Below are positions 7,904 to 16,470 of a stretch of 39,700 nucleotides of DNA, in pieces; within the stretch, counting starts at the first letter, position 1; the number at the start of each line of letters is the position of its first letter. Source of the stretch: Chloroflexota bacterium (lineage in GTDB: Bacteria; Chloroflexota; UBA6077; SHYK01); contig DASRDP010000122.1 of NCBI GenBank assembly GCA_035652535.1, forward strand, positions 1 through 39,700, read 5' to 3'. Under the pieces are notes generated by a model. The model made no database searches and was not told the origin of the DNA. It was given only the letters and a program-made list of their open reading frames with translations. Made by a program: the position numbers and the translations under genes.

Positions 7904-9115
7904 ATGGAACCGGACGCAGCCGAGCGGGCCCTACCCGCGTTCTCTCTGGCGGAACGAGACCGGCGGTGGGGCCAGGTGCGCGAGCTCATGGCGCGGGATG
8001 GCATCGACGCACTGGTCGCGCCACCCAACACCGGCGGCAACGAGCGTAATCAGGCCGACGCACGCTACCTGACCCAGTATGGCATGAACGGCGAGCAGAT
8101 CGGCTGCGTGTTCCCCTTGAACGGCTCCGTCATTGGCTTCGGCGGTCCATCCTCTCGATTGGTGACCGGCTGGATCGACGACGTGCGGAACCCCCGCCGC
8201 ACCTTCAACGAAGCCATCGTCGACGCTCTCAAGGAGCTGGGCGTCGAACACGGCGTGATCGGCGTCTGCGGGTTACAGCCAAGCAAGTACAACCTGATGC
8301 GTGTACCGGACGGGGTCGTGGGCGCAAATCTGTTGGATCTGATGCGCCAGACCTTCCCCGCGGCGCGGATCGTCAGCGCCACGAATGTCACCGGCGAGGC
8401 GCGCATGACCAAGAGCGCGGAAGAAATTGCCTTCCTCGAACGGAGCACAGCAATTGCCGAGGCCGGGCTCGACGCGTTGCTCGAGACAGCGCGGCCGGGC
8501 GTTCGGGAAAATAGCTGCTACGCGGCGATGATCAAGGCGGAGATCGAGCAGGGCGCCTCACTGCCCTTCAAGCTGTCCTGGGAGTCCGGCCCCGCGGGCC
8601 ACCTCTACGAGCGCCTCACCCATGCAACCCGCCGGGTGCTGCGCGATGGGGATCTGATCATCAACGAGATCGAAGGGAACTGGGGTGGGTACATGGCCCA
8701 GATCGACACGTCGATCTATCTCGGCCACACGCCCGCTGACTGCCAGGACGCCTGGAAGGTGGCGACGGACTCATTCGAGCGCACGGTCGCGACGATGCGC
8801 CCCGGCCTGACCTTCGGGGAGCTGTTAGAGACGTGCGCAGCCACCCCGGTGGTTGGGGGATGGGGGGCCCGCCTCATACTGCACGGCCGCGGTTTGGGCG
8901 ACGAGGGGCCGCTCATCACCTTCCCTCCATACGATCCCGAAGTGACCGCGCGGCCTCTCCAGGAAGGAAACACGTTCATCATTAAGCCTCAGGTGAGACG
9001 CGAGCGCGAGGGGAGCATGGCCATCTTCGGCGACACGGTCACGGTGACCGCGACCGGCGCGCGACGATTGGGGAAGCGCCCGACCGACTTCGCAACGTAC
9101 CACATCGTGGCCTAA
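7904..9115 (+). CDS. M24 (Xaa-Pro peptidase/creatinase-fold) protein with lost metal ligands
   Basis: 403 residues with the two-domain creatinase/prolidase layout: an N-terminal creatinase-N-like domain (about 15-160) and a C-terminal pitta-bread domain (about 175-395). The five metal ligands of M24 peptidases (Asp, Asp, His, Glu, Glu) appear as Glu255, Gln266 (or a shifted Asp268), His327, Lys361 and Gly376. Only the histidine, in LHGRGLG, is clearly kept; the second active-site histidine of the HE-x-P motif is Asp333. This points to a metal-independent enzyme of creatinase type or a non-catalytic relative rather than an aminopeptidase. Start ATG 7904 has GGGGAGGAAG just upstream. It is convergent with the binding-protein gene at 9177. 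Confidence 0.88.
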   Translation: MEPDAAERALPAFSLAERDRRWGQVRELMARDGIDALVAPPNTGGNERNQADARYLTQYGMNGEQIGCVFPLNGSVIGFGGPSSRLVTGWIDDVRNPRRTFNEAIVDALKELGVEHGVIGVCGLQPSKYNLMRVPDGVVGANLLDLMRQTFPAARIVSATNVTGEARMTKSAEEIAFLERSTAIAEAGLDALLETARPGVRENSCYAAMIKAEIEQGASLPFKLSWESGPAGHLYERLTHATRRVLRDGDLIINEIEGNWGGYMAQIDTSIYLGHTPADCQDAWKVATDSFERTVATMRPGLTFGELLETCAATPVVGGWGARLILHGRGLGDEGPLITFPPYDPEVTARPLQEGNTFIIKPQVRREREGSMAIFGDTVTVTATGARRLGKRPTDFATYHIVA

Positions 9116-9176
9116 CCGCGCCGTAGCGTCAGCCATCGTGCTGCGGCGTCGTCGTTCGCGTGCATCCCGTCCGCGC

Positions 9177-10316
9177 TTAACCGCCGATGCCAGCGGTGGC
9201 CACGAGGCGTTCCTTTGGCTCTATTGCGCCGAGACTCTCGACGATTTCAAAGTGGCCACTGTGAGCCTGGGCGATGTACATGTTCATGCGCACGTGGTGC
9301 TGGCCGGGCACCATCGCCGCCGGCCCACCCGGACCCTGGGGAATCTGGGCGTGATCCAGCGCTGCGATGACATCCGCCTGCGTGAACGAAGCCGCCTCAG
9401 TCACCGCGGACGCCCATAGTCGGAGACCACGGTACAGGCCGGAACAGGCACTACCGCCGGTGAACTTCACGCTACCGGGATAGAGCGCTTCATACTGCGC
9501 GAGCAGCTTCTGACTGAAGGGATCCCTGACGGTTTGATAGTAGTCGAGGCAACTGTACAGCCCCTCCACGTGGGCCGCGGGCACCATATTCAGGAAGTTC
9601 TCATCGAAGTAGGTGCAGACCAGATGTCCACCGCCTCCGGTGAAGCCTGCGTTGTGGAGCTGCTCGAAGAACGGAGTGACGCCAGGCGGTACGATCGTGT
9701 TGAAGACCACGTCCGCCTGGCTCGAGATGATCTTCTCGACGGTCGCGCGGTAATCCGTGTGATCGAGGGGAAAGTACTCCTCCCCGACAACCGAGCCGCC
9801 GTGGGCGGCCACCACCTCTCGGATCCTGCTGTTCATCACGTGGGGCCAGATGTAGTCGGCCGACGGTAGGTAAAAGCGCTTCGCCCCGGTTCGTTGCATC
9901 AGCCAGGGAATGAAGGGATCCACTTGCTGTGCGGGCACCGGGCCCGTACAGAAGATGAGTGGGTCGGATTCCTGCCCTTCGTACTGTTCCGGGTAGATAT
10001 AGAGCGTCCGGCCTTTGACCACGGTCGGTCCCTTGATGGCCTGCCTAGTGGAGCTGTAGATGCCGCCGAAGATGACGTCGACGTGATCCTGCTCCACCAG
10101 CTTTTTCGCTTTGGCCGCGGCGACGGAATCGTTCGTCTCACTGTCCTCGACGTACAGCTCCAGATTCCGCCCTCGCAGACCGCCTTTGCCATTCAAGTCG
10201 CCGACGACCATCCTCGCCACGTTGGCGTTGGCGAGCCCCACGAACGAGAGGGGCCCGGTCAGGTCCGCGATGAGTCCCACCTTAACTGAAAGATCGTTTG
10301 ACGGTCTTGTCGCCAT
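9177..10316 (-). CDS. AmiC/UrtA-like ligand-binding protein without signal peptide
   Basis: 379 residues, type 1 periplasmic-binding fold (Leu/Ile/Val-, amide- or urea-binding group). Marks are VGLIADLTGPLSFVG near the N-terminus, VIFGGIYSSTRQA, IYPEQYEGQ (compare the YP-x-QYEG of amide- and urea-binding proteins), and EYFPLDHTDYRATVEKI. ATG 10316 follows GGGAGAGC; neither this start nor the longer frame to 10439 carries a hydrophobic leader or lipobox. The protein should therefore be cytoplasmic, as AmiC of the Pseudomonas amidase operon is, and may act as a ligand sensor. The divergent neighbour is an HD-GYP/LuxR regulator, which fits a sensor role. A missing leader through misassembly is less likely, because upstream sequence in frame is not hydrophobic. 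Confidence 0.88.
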   Translation of the reverse strand: MATRPSNDLSVKVGLIADLTGPLSFVGLANANVARMVVGDLNGKGGLRGRNLELYVEDSETNDSVAAAKAKKLVEQDHVDVIFGGIYSSTRQAIKGPTVVKGRTLYIYPEQYEGQESDPLIFCTGPVPAQQVDPFIPWLMQRTGAKRFYLPSADYIWPHVMNSRIREVVAAHGGSVVGEEYFPLDHTDYRATVEKIISSQADVVFNTIVPPGVTPFFEQLHNAGFTGGGGHLVCTYFDENFLNMVPAAHVEGLYSCLDYYQTVRDPFSQKLLAQYEALYPGSVKFTGGSACSGLYRGLRLWASAVTEAASFTQADVIAALDHAQIPQGPGGPAAMVPGQHHVRMNMYIAQAHSGHFEIVESLGAIEPKERLVATAGIGG

Positions 10317-10432
10317 GAGTCTGCTCTCCCACAACACGTTTGTTGCTGGCGCGGGCCAGCGTTTACGATGGTCCGTGTCGTACGCATGATGCGGCCCGCA
10401 AAAGGCCCCGTACATCGGGAGAACTCCCCATT

Positions 10433-11986
10433 TTGACAACCCCGCTTCGCCTCGGTGAGCTGATCGCCACGCTAGCGCTGGCGCAGGACAATGCGTTTGG
10501 CCAGCCGCTTGAGTCGCAGCTGCGCTCGTGTCTGCTCGCGACGTGGATGTGCGCTGCCGCGGGATTCGACAAACAGGTGAGCGAGACCGCCTACTGGGTA
10601 GCCCTGCTCCGATATGTCGGCTGCACCGGTCACGCGCACGAGGTGGCCACCGTGTTCGGTGACGAGATCGCCATTCGTGGCCAGACGCTAATCCACGACG
10701 CGGCGAATCCCGCGGAAGTCATGCGCGATGTCGTAGCCTTCGCAACGGCCGGTCGTGCCCAGGAAGAGCGCGACGGAATCATTCAGATGCTCCAGCACAC
10801 GGCCCACGAGTGGGCCGTGTACAACTTCTCGTCCGGGTGCGAGGTCGCTGACATGCTCGTGCAGCGGCTCGATTTCGGCGCCGGCGTTCGCGAGGCGCTG
10901 GGTTTCACGTTCGAGCGCTGGAACGGCAACGGTTTTCCCGCCCATGCGCACGGCGATGCGATCCCGCTGGCGATGCGGGTCGTTCACCTCAGCCACGACA
11001 TGGAGGCGATCGGCCGCCTCTTCTCGCCCGACCATGCGATTGAGGCAGCTCGTGATCGGCGCGACCGGACCTACGACCCCGCGCTCGTCGATCTCTTCGT
11101 TGCGAACGGACATGGCTGGTTCGATCAGCTCAGCGCGAGCGAACCGTGGGATGCCGTGCTGGCCCTCGAGCCCGCGCCACGACGCTTCCTCGATGGCGAA
11201 GCGCTCGATAATGCCCTGCTGGTCGCGGCGGACTTCATCGATCTGAAGTCGCCGTACATGGGCGGGCACAGCCGCGGTTGCGCGCGGCTCGCAGCCGATG
11301 CCGCTCGCGTCCTCGGCTTCGACGAGGACGCCATCGCCATGGTCCGACGGGCCGCGCTCGTGCACGACTTCGGCATCACCGCAGTGCCGAACTCGATCTG
11401 GGACAAGCCAGGCGCGCTCACGCGTACAGAGTTCGATCGCGTCGAGCTTCACCCGATGCTAACCGAGCAGATGCTGCGCCGCTCCCCTGCTCTGGACGCG
11501 CTGAACCCCATCGCTTCCGCCCACCATGAGAAATGCGATGGCTCGGGCTACCACAAGCGCGTACATGCGGACGCCGGCGATCCCAGCGCGTGCGTGCTTG
11601 CCGCGGCGGACGTCTACATTGGGCTCACCTCGGAGCGAGCGGACCGCCCGGCCTTTTCGCCGTCGCGGGCCGCGAGCGAGCTGCGTCGCCTCGGCACTCG
11701 CGGCGTGCTCGAGTCGCGCGCTTGTGACGCAGTGCTGGTCGCGGCCGGGCACAGTGAGCCGGCGACCACCGGCAAGCGCCCGCGGCTACCGGGTGGGCTG
11801 TCCCGACGCGAAGTCGACGTGCTGAGTCTCGCCGCGCGCGGACTGACGACGCGACAGATCGCCGACCGGCTCGTCATCTCGACCAAGACAGCGGATCACC
11901 ACATCCAGCACATCTACGGCAAGATCGGGGTATCGACGCGCGCCGCGGCCGCGCTCTGGGCCATGGAGCAGGCCGTCGTCCGCTGA
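10433..11986 (+). CDS. HD-GYP domain protein with LuxR-type DNA-binding C-terminus
   Basis: About 517 residues. Two HD-GYP-like modules are followed by a LuxR/NarL helix-turn-helix. The first module (about 50-195) is degenerate: ERWNGNGFP stands where HHE-xx-DGxGYP is expected. The second (about 275-430) keeps H279, the HD pair 311-312, H340, HHE 364-366 and DGSGY 369-373, so it may still hydrolyse c-di-GMP or a related nucleotide. The C-terminal LSRREVDVLSLAARGLTTRQIA and ISTKTADHHIQHIYGKIGV are the LuxR HTH. No ATG or GTG is usable: TTG 10433 has GGGAGA 12 bases before it, while a TTG at 10340 would overlap the divergent promoter region. It probably regulates nearby genes in response to a nucleotide or ligand. 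Confidence 0.85.
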   Translation: MTTPLRLGELIATLALAQDNAFGQPLESQLRSCLLATWMCAAAGFDKQVSETAYWVALLRYVGCTGHAHEVATVFGDEIAIRGQTLIHDAANPAEVMRDVVAFATAGRAQEERDGIIQMLQHTAHEWAVYNFSSGCEVADMLVQRLDFGAGVREALGFTFERWNGNGFPAHAHGDAIPLAMRVVHLSHDMEAIGRLFSPDHAIEAARDRRDRTYDPALVDLFVANGHGWFDQLSASEPWDAVLALEPAPRRFLDGEALDNALLVAADFIDLKSPYMGGHSRGCARLAADAARVLGFDEDAIAMVRRAALVHDFGITAVPNSIWDKPGALTRTEFDRVELHPMLTEQMLRRSPALDALNPIASAHHEKCDGSGYHKRVHADAGDPSACVLAAADVYIGLTSERADRPAFSPSRAASELRRLGTRGVLESRACDAVLVAAGHSEPATTGKRPRLPGGLSRREVDVLSLAARGLTTRQIADRLVISTKTADHHIQHIYGKIGVSTRAAAALWAMEQAVVR

Positions 11987-12202
11987 CGCGGCGGCTGGTG
12001 GAAGAACGTTCGGTGTCGCGTGCGGCGCCCGTCCGATGGCGACCGACAGGATCCTTCGCTGCGCTCTCCGGATGGCAGTCAACGGTCGGCCGCGCCACTA
12101 GTCTAAGGCTTCCCAGCCCTATCAAGACCATCACGACGGCGATCTTGAACGTCACCGCGTGCCGCTTAGCGAGACAAATCACGTGAGCGCTTCGTTCCCT
12201 CA

Positions 12203-13007
12203 TCAGGGTGAGGGATGGGAGTCGCCAGCGGCCCAGACCGCGCGCACCTCGTCGGCCATCGACGATCCCTCGCTGTTACCTGCTTCGGCTGAGGGACGGA
12301 CGCGGCTGACGTCAAAGCCATTTGGCCCTCGCGCAGCTTGTGACGCCGCGTCGACGGTGATGACAAAGACTTGGCTCCCGGACGCTTTCACCGCGTCGAT
12401 CTCCTGACCAGAGGACGGGCGGACGGAAGGGTCGATGACGACGGCCGCATCATATTCACCGCGTCGATGTCCTGACCAGAGGACGGGCGGACGGAAGGGT
12501 CGATGAAGACGACCGCATCATAGCCGGCAGCGGGCTCGACGTTGACGCCGCGCACGACGCCGTCCATGTACCGTCCGTCTCCAATTGTGATGGGCACGTA
12601 GGAGCCGGAAAGCGCCTGACTCGCGGCGATGGCGCGTTCGATCGGCACGCCAAGCGTTCGATCAAAGAAGTGGACCGAACCGTCGAAGACGTTGACCGCA
12701 ACCACCTGAAACGGTCGGTCTGGCCAATCAGTGATGTCGCGATCAGGTCGTCGATGTCCTGCCCGGTCGCGATCATCAAACCCTGCTCCGCGCCCGTAGA
12801 CGTGCCAACGATGAGGTCAGCATCCCTCAGGTCGACACCCTCATCCCGGAGCCCCCTGATCACGCCGATCTCCCATGCGCCCCCGGTCGGTCCGCCCGCG
12901 CCAAGCACGAGCGCTCGGTGGGTCGGCGGATTCGCCGCCTCCTCGATCTGAGCTGATGCCGTTGCCGGCGCGGGGAGTGCTTCTGCTGCTATTGGAGCAG
13001 GCAGCAC
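12203..13007 (-). pseudogene. Patatin-like phospholipase pseudogene
   Basis: Three consecutive minus-strand frames together give a patatin-family protein. Frame 1 (13007 down to about 12725) has RALVLGAGGPTGGAWEIG, the glycine-rich oxyanion loop, and GTSTGAEQG, the GxSxG nucleophile. It then passes into frame 2 at DWPDRPFQVVAVN (about 12720), skipping roughly 90 residues that patatins normally have between these elements. Frame 2 carries the DG of the Ser-Asp dyad in RYMDGVVRG. Frame 3 (12391 down to 12203) holds the C-terminus ASGSQVFVITVDAASQAARG. The second shift is explained exactly by a 68-bp tandem duplication. The gene follows the VOC gene by 18 bases on the same strand, so it was probably once in an operon with it. 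Confidence 0.85.
12387..12522. repeat. 68-bp tandem duplication inside the patatin pseudogene
   Basis: Bases 12387-12454 and 12455-12522 are near-identical, differing at a few positions (for example CGATCTCC against CGATGTCC). Because 68 is not a multiple of three, the duplication shifts the frame. Removing one copy joins ...SGQDIDAV directly to KASGSQVFVIT in one frame. Confidence 0.95.
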
Positions 13008-13025
13008 CGACGAAGAGGCGGCCCG

Positions 13026-13397
13026 CTAGCTTTGGTACGTCTGCGTGATGACTTCCCAACTGTGGCCGCACGGGTCCGGGAAATAGAGACCCCGGCCGCC
13101 GGCACGAACGTTGGTCTTGCCGTTGTACGTTCCGTCGTGCTCGGATCCGTACGGGACGCCCTCCGCCCGCAGCCGTGCGACCACCTGATCGAATTCTTCC
13201 TCACTCACTTTGAATGCGTAATGGAGACGCGGCACGGGATCTCGCGTCGAGAAATCCAAGATCGTCTCTCCGACGTGGACGGAGGCGAACGAACCTTTCG
13301 GACCTTGATAGGGAAGACCGAGGATGCGTGCGAGGAAACTTGCTGACTCGTCCTTGTCGCGAACCGGAATGATGTGGTGATCGAGCACGACAGCCAT
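13026..13397 (-). CDS. VOC family (glyoxalase/bleomycin-resistance fold) protein
   Basis: 123 residues forming one vicinal-oxygen-chelate domain of two beta-alpha-beta-beta-beta modules. LDHHIIPV at the N-terminus, RLHYAFKV at about residue 63 and PDPCGHSWEVITQ near the C-terminus supply the expected His and Glu metal ligands. Possible roles include glyoxalase, fosfomycin- or bleomycin-type resistance, or extradiol dioxygenase; the sequence does not decide. Start ATG 13397 has AAGGAGAAG just upstream; the frame is open far beyond this but without homology. The patatin pseudogene follows on the same strand. Confidence 0.85.
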   Translation of the reverse strand: MAVVLDHHIIPVRDKDESASFLARILGLPYQGPKGSFASVHVGETILDFSTRDPVPRLHYAFKVSEEEFDQVVARLRAEGVPYGSEHDGTYNGKTNVRAGGRGLYFPDPCGHSWEVITQTYQS

Positions 13398-13573
13398 GGG
13401 ATCTTCTCCTTCTCGGCGCAGTGTTGAGACCGCGGCCTGGTGGCAGCATTGTATGCCAGCGCGCAACGAGCCCTTGGGGCGGTGCGCGCCCGTGGGAGAA
13501 TCAATTCCGAAGCTGTGATGGCGACATCGGAGCGTGACCGCCGCTACAATCGCCAACTGTTGGAGAAACGCGC

Positions 13574-14746
13574 GTGGGCTATCGATGTATCTCCGCCGAC
13601 AACCATCTTGATCTCCTCTGGATGCCGCGCGACACGTGGCAGGCGCGTCTGCCTTCCGAGCTGCGCGAGAGCGGGCCGAAGGTCGTCGAGACTGACCGCG
13701 GCAGCTTCTGGGAGTACGAGGGGGAGCTGCACGGCGCCGCGGCGGACGGATCGAGCAACGGGGCGCTGCTGCGGATCCTAACCGACCGTGGATTCGAGGC
13801 CCCACCGGGCTCCCTGCCACCTTCGGACCCGAGCCTGCTTCTCGAATACATGGATCAGAGCGGGGTGTACGCGGCCGTGACCTTTGGGGGGCTCGCCTGG
13901 AAGGGAGCGAAGAACCCGATCCTGAGACGGGCGATCTACGCTGCCTACAACGAGTTCGCTCTCGAGGTCCGCGCCGCGGCGCCCCAGCGTCTCGTCATGC
14001 TCCCGAATGTGACGAGCTGCTTTCCCGAGGAATGTTCCCAGCAGATCACGCAGCTCGCAAAACTCGGGGTGAAAGCCGTCGAGTTTCCCTATTGGGATGC
14101 TGGTGTTCCGCTCAACGATGAGTTGTGGGAGCCAACCTGGGCCGTGGCTGAAGAGGCGGGTGTCCGCGTGTGCGGGCATCTCGGCCTTCCCGGGGGGGCC
14201 GGCGCCATTCCCGGACGAAGACGCGGGGCGAACCTCGCCTGGGCGTCAACGGTTCCCATGACCGTGGCGCTCCCGATCGCGCAGCTCATCTTTTCCGGGG
14301 TCTTCGAGCGGCACCCCACGCTTCGCTTTTGCTTCGCCGAGACCCGAATCGGTTGGGCCCCATTCTTTCTTGACTGGATGGATCGCCAAGTGCGGATCGG
14401 TCGGGAGCGCGACCCGCGGTTTTTGGGTGAGGCGGGTCGGGAGGACGAGATCAAGCTCTCAATGCTCCCCAGCGAGTACTTCAAGCGCAATGTCGTGCTG
14501 ACCTTCGAGGACGACACGATCGGCACACAATTGCTCAAGATTCCAGCGGCGGGGCTCGCCGAGACGGCGCTGTGGGGGGGTGACTTTCCGCATCCGCAGG
14601 GCGTCTGGGGCCGCGACATTGGCGGCGACCTCGACGGGATTCTCGACGGGGTGAGCGAGCCGATCAAACAGCGGATCCTCTTCGCGCATGCAGCGGAGTT
14701 CTTCGGGATCGCATACCACGACATCGACGTGTCCCCGCACGCTTGA
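13574..14746 (+). CDS. Amidohydrolase-2 family metal-dependent hydrolase
   Basis: 390 residues, TIM-barrel amidohydrolase of the ACMSD-like group (2-amino-3-carboxymuconate-semialdehyde decarboxylase and relatives). Marks are SADNHLD at the N-terminus in place of D-x-H-x-H/E, CGHLGLPG at about 200 (metal His), FAETRIGWAPFFLDWMD at about 253, and WGGDFPHPQG at about 335 (the conserved Asp). Members decarboxylate or hydrate aromatic ring-cleavage products, which fits the pobA and Rieske neighbourhood, but the substrate is unknown. Start GTG 13574 follows TTGGAGAAACGC with suitable spacing. It is followed 66 bases later by the NMT1-type binding-protein gene on the same strand. Confidence 0.88.
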   Translation: MGYRCISADNHLDLLWMPRDTWQARLPSELRESGPKVVETDRGSFWEYEGELHGAAADGSSNGALLRILTDRGFEAPPGSLPPSDPSLLLEYMDQSGVYAAVTFGGLAWKGAKNPILRRAIYAAYNEFALEVRAAAPQRLVMLPNVTSCFPEECSQQITQLAKLGVKAVEFPYWDAGVPLNDELWEPTWAVAEEAGVRVCGHLGLPGGAGAIPGRRRGANLAWASTVPMTVALPIAQLIFSGVFERHPTLRFCFAETRIGWAPFFLDWMDRQVRIGRERDPRFLGEAGREDEIKLSMLPSEYFKRNVVLTFEDDTIGTQLLKIPAAGLAETALWGGDFPHPQGVWGRDIGGDLDGILDGVSEPIKQRILFAHAAEFFGIAYHDIDVSPHA

Positions 14747-14812
14747 TCCTGGACTTCCGCCGCCAAATACGATCAAATGGCCGATAACCCAGGCCGATCG
14801 GGAGGAGCACTC

Positions 14813-15862
14813 ATGCACCTGAGGATGGATCTTAGGCAGGAAGTATTCGGTCTCATCGTGGTCGCCCTTGCCCTTTCCGCGTGCAGTAAACCGTCCGCCA
14901 CCCAGGGCGCAGCACCAAGGCCGGTTGCACCGATGGTCAAGATGACCGTCGCGTATAGCGAGATCACCTTCATTAACCTTCCGCTCTGGACGGCAAAGGC
15001 CGATGGGATCTTTGAGAAGCACGGGCTGGACGTCGACCTTCAGAACATCGACAGCTCGACTTCCATCGCCGCGCTCGTCTCCGGACAGGTGCAGGCAGCG
15101 GCGGCAGGGGGCTCGGAAGCGCTGAGCGCGGCGGTGGAGGGTGCGGACCTTCAGACCGTGGCCGTTCTCGGTGGGCAGTACCCGTATGTGCTCATGGCGC
15201 CGGCGAGCATCCAGACCCCGGACGATCTGCGAGGGAAGAAGGTCGGGGTTAGCCGTGCTGGATCTTCGTCCGATATCGCGACCCGCGTGGTGCTCAAGCG
15301 GCTGGGACTCGACCCGGACAACGATGTGACGATTATCGCGGTCGGGTCACTGGCAAATAGGACCGCGGCGCTTCTCAGTGGATCGATCGACGCGGGGCTC
15401 GACAGCCCTCCCGGGAGCTTGAAAGAAGAGGCCCAGGGACTCCACGTTCTCGTCGACATCGCCTCGTTGAAGATCCCAGCAGCGAATAACGTGGTGACGC
15501 TCCAGAAGTCTTTTGTCGACCAGAACAAAGACGTGGTTCAGCGATTCGTGGACTCTTTGATGGAAGGGTCCGCCCGCGCGCGCAGCGACCGCGCGGGCAG
15601 CATCAAGCTCCTCAAGGACTACTACAAGAGCGACGATGACGCGATGATGGGGAAGACGTTCGATTTCTTCCTGGAGGCAACCGCGGGAAGCATGGCGCCG
15701 CAAGACGATGAGTTCGGCGACGTGATCGTTCAATTGTCGGCCAAGAACCCGTCGGTGAAGGACTACGATCTATCGAAGATACTGGTCACGAGCTTCGTGT
15801 CCGACGCGACGGCGCGCAAGGTCGGTGAGACGACTTCAATGCCTGTCGGCACCGGCGGGTGA
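14813..15862 (+). CDS. NMT1/THI5-like (SsuA/TauA-type) substrate-binding lipoprotein
   Basis: 349 residues. A signal peptide ends in the lipobox LSAC. The mature protein has the NMT1/THI5 pattern: VAYSEITFINLPLWTAK near residue 45, GIFEKHGLDVDL, a VSGQVQAAAAG stretch, and TPDDLRGKKVGVSRAGSSSD at about 135, the usual second-strand motif. Such proteins deliver sulfonates, nitrate, pyrimidine precursors or aromatic acids to ABC permeases; none is encoded here. Start ATG 14813 has GGGAGGAGCAC immediately upstream. The amidohydrolase gene ends 66 bases before, so the two may be cotranscribed. Confidence 0.9.
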   Translation: MHLRMDLRQEVFGLIVVALALSACSKPSATQGAAPRPVAPMVKMTVAYSEITFINLPLWTAKADGIFEKHGLDVDLQNIDSSTSIAALVSGQVQAAAAGGSEALSAAVEGADLQTVAVLGGQYPYVLMAPASIQTPDDLRGKKVGVSRAGSSSDIATRVVLKRLGLDPDNDVTIIAVGSLANRTAALLSGSIDAGLDSPPGSLKEEAQGLHVLVDIASLKIPAANNVVTLQKSFVDQNKDVVQRFVDSLMEGSARARSDRAGSIKLLKDYYKSDDDAMMGKTFDFFLEATAGSMAPQDDEFGDVIVQLSAKNPSVKDYDLSKILVTSFVSDATARKVGETTSMPVGTGG

Positions 15863-15907
15863 CGCCGGACGCCAAAGGCCCAAATTCGCAGCATCCGGGC
15901 ATCGCGC

Positions 15908-15949
15908 CGTAGCGCGTGAGCCGTAGCGCGTGACCCGTAGCGCGTGAGC
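15908..15949. repeat. Three tandem copies of a 14-bp unit
   Basis: CGTAGCGCGTGAGC at 15908-15921 and 15936-15949, with CGTAGCGCGTGACC between them. It lies in the non-coding stretch between the binding protein and the aldolase remnant. Confidence 0.9.
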
Positions 15950-16021
15950 CGCCAGGATTGCGGGCGCGTTGCGGCCCGGCTCGCCTTCCTGGTGGCGTCC
16001 GTGACGCGCTCCGATGAGGAT

Positions 16022-16041
16022 CCACGGCCGCGGGGCCGTGG
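16022..16041. repeat. Perfect hairpin, 8-bp arms and 4-base loop
   Basis: CCACGGCC, loop GCGG, GGCCGTGG. The stem is all GC apart from one pair. There is no following T tract, so a rho-independent terminator is not supported, though it lies 160 bases downstream of a gene. Confidence 0.7.
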
Positions 16042-16075
16042 GGAAGCCGTATCGAGAGCGAGCAGGGGAGAGTCG

Positions 16076-16454
16076 ATGGGGTTCTACCAAGAGCGGCAAA
16101 TCGCCGAAGAGCTAACGCAGGCATGATGCGTGCTCGGAGCCTATGACATGACACACGCGGCGCTCGGCCATGGGAGCTATCGCATCGCGGGCACGGACAC
16201 GATGCTCATCAAAGGAAACGGGCGGAACGAGGTTGGCCTGCGCTATACCCGCCCGCGCGACATCGTGAAGGTAGCTCATTGGCACGCCCAAGCCGCCTGA
16301 AGGGGCGCTGGGCCCTGTGGGCGTCCCGCCGCTCGCAGGTGGGCGCAAGCGAGGGTCAGCCGTCGGGACGGAGGGCATGGTGGCCCACTGGCGCTACTAC
16401 GTCACGCGCGCAGAAGAGATGCTCGGACGCAGAATCGAAGAGGAAGACGACTGA
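16076..16454 (+). pseudogene. Class II aldolase/adducin-family remnant
   Basis: Starting at ATG 16076 the frame reads through a TGA at 16124 into CVLGAYDMTHAALGHGSYR, then GTDTMLIKG, NEVGLRYTRPRDIVKV, and stops at 16298. This is the N-terminal third of a class II aldolase (the GHGSYR segment and the Y/F-T-x-P-x-D-I element). A second piece in another frame, ATG 16377 to TGA 16454, reads VAHWRYYVTRAEEMLGRR and looks like the family's C-terminal helix. About 150 central residues, including the metal-binding histidines, are missing. GGGGAG precedes the start at normal spacing, so the first piece may still be translated as 16 residues. It directly precedes the intact amidohydrolase, suggesting a former two-gene unit. 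Confidence 0.7.
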
Positions 16455-16470
16455 AAGGTCGAGGTTCGAC

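Noticed and set aside
15908-15949. CRISPR-like array
   Set aside because: The three 14-bp units are directly adjacent without spacers and no cas genes are present.
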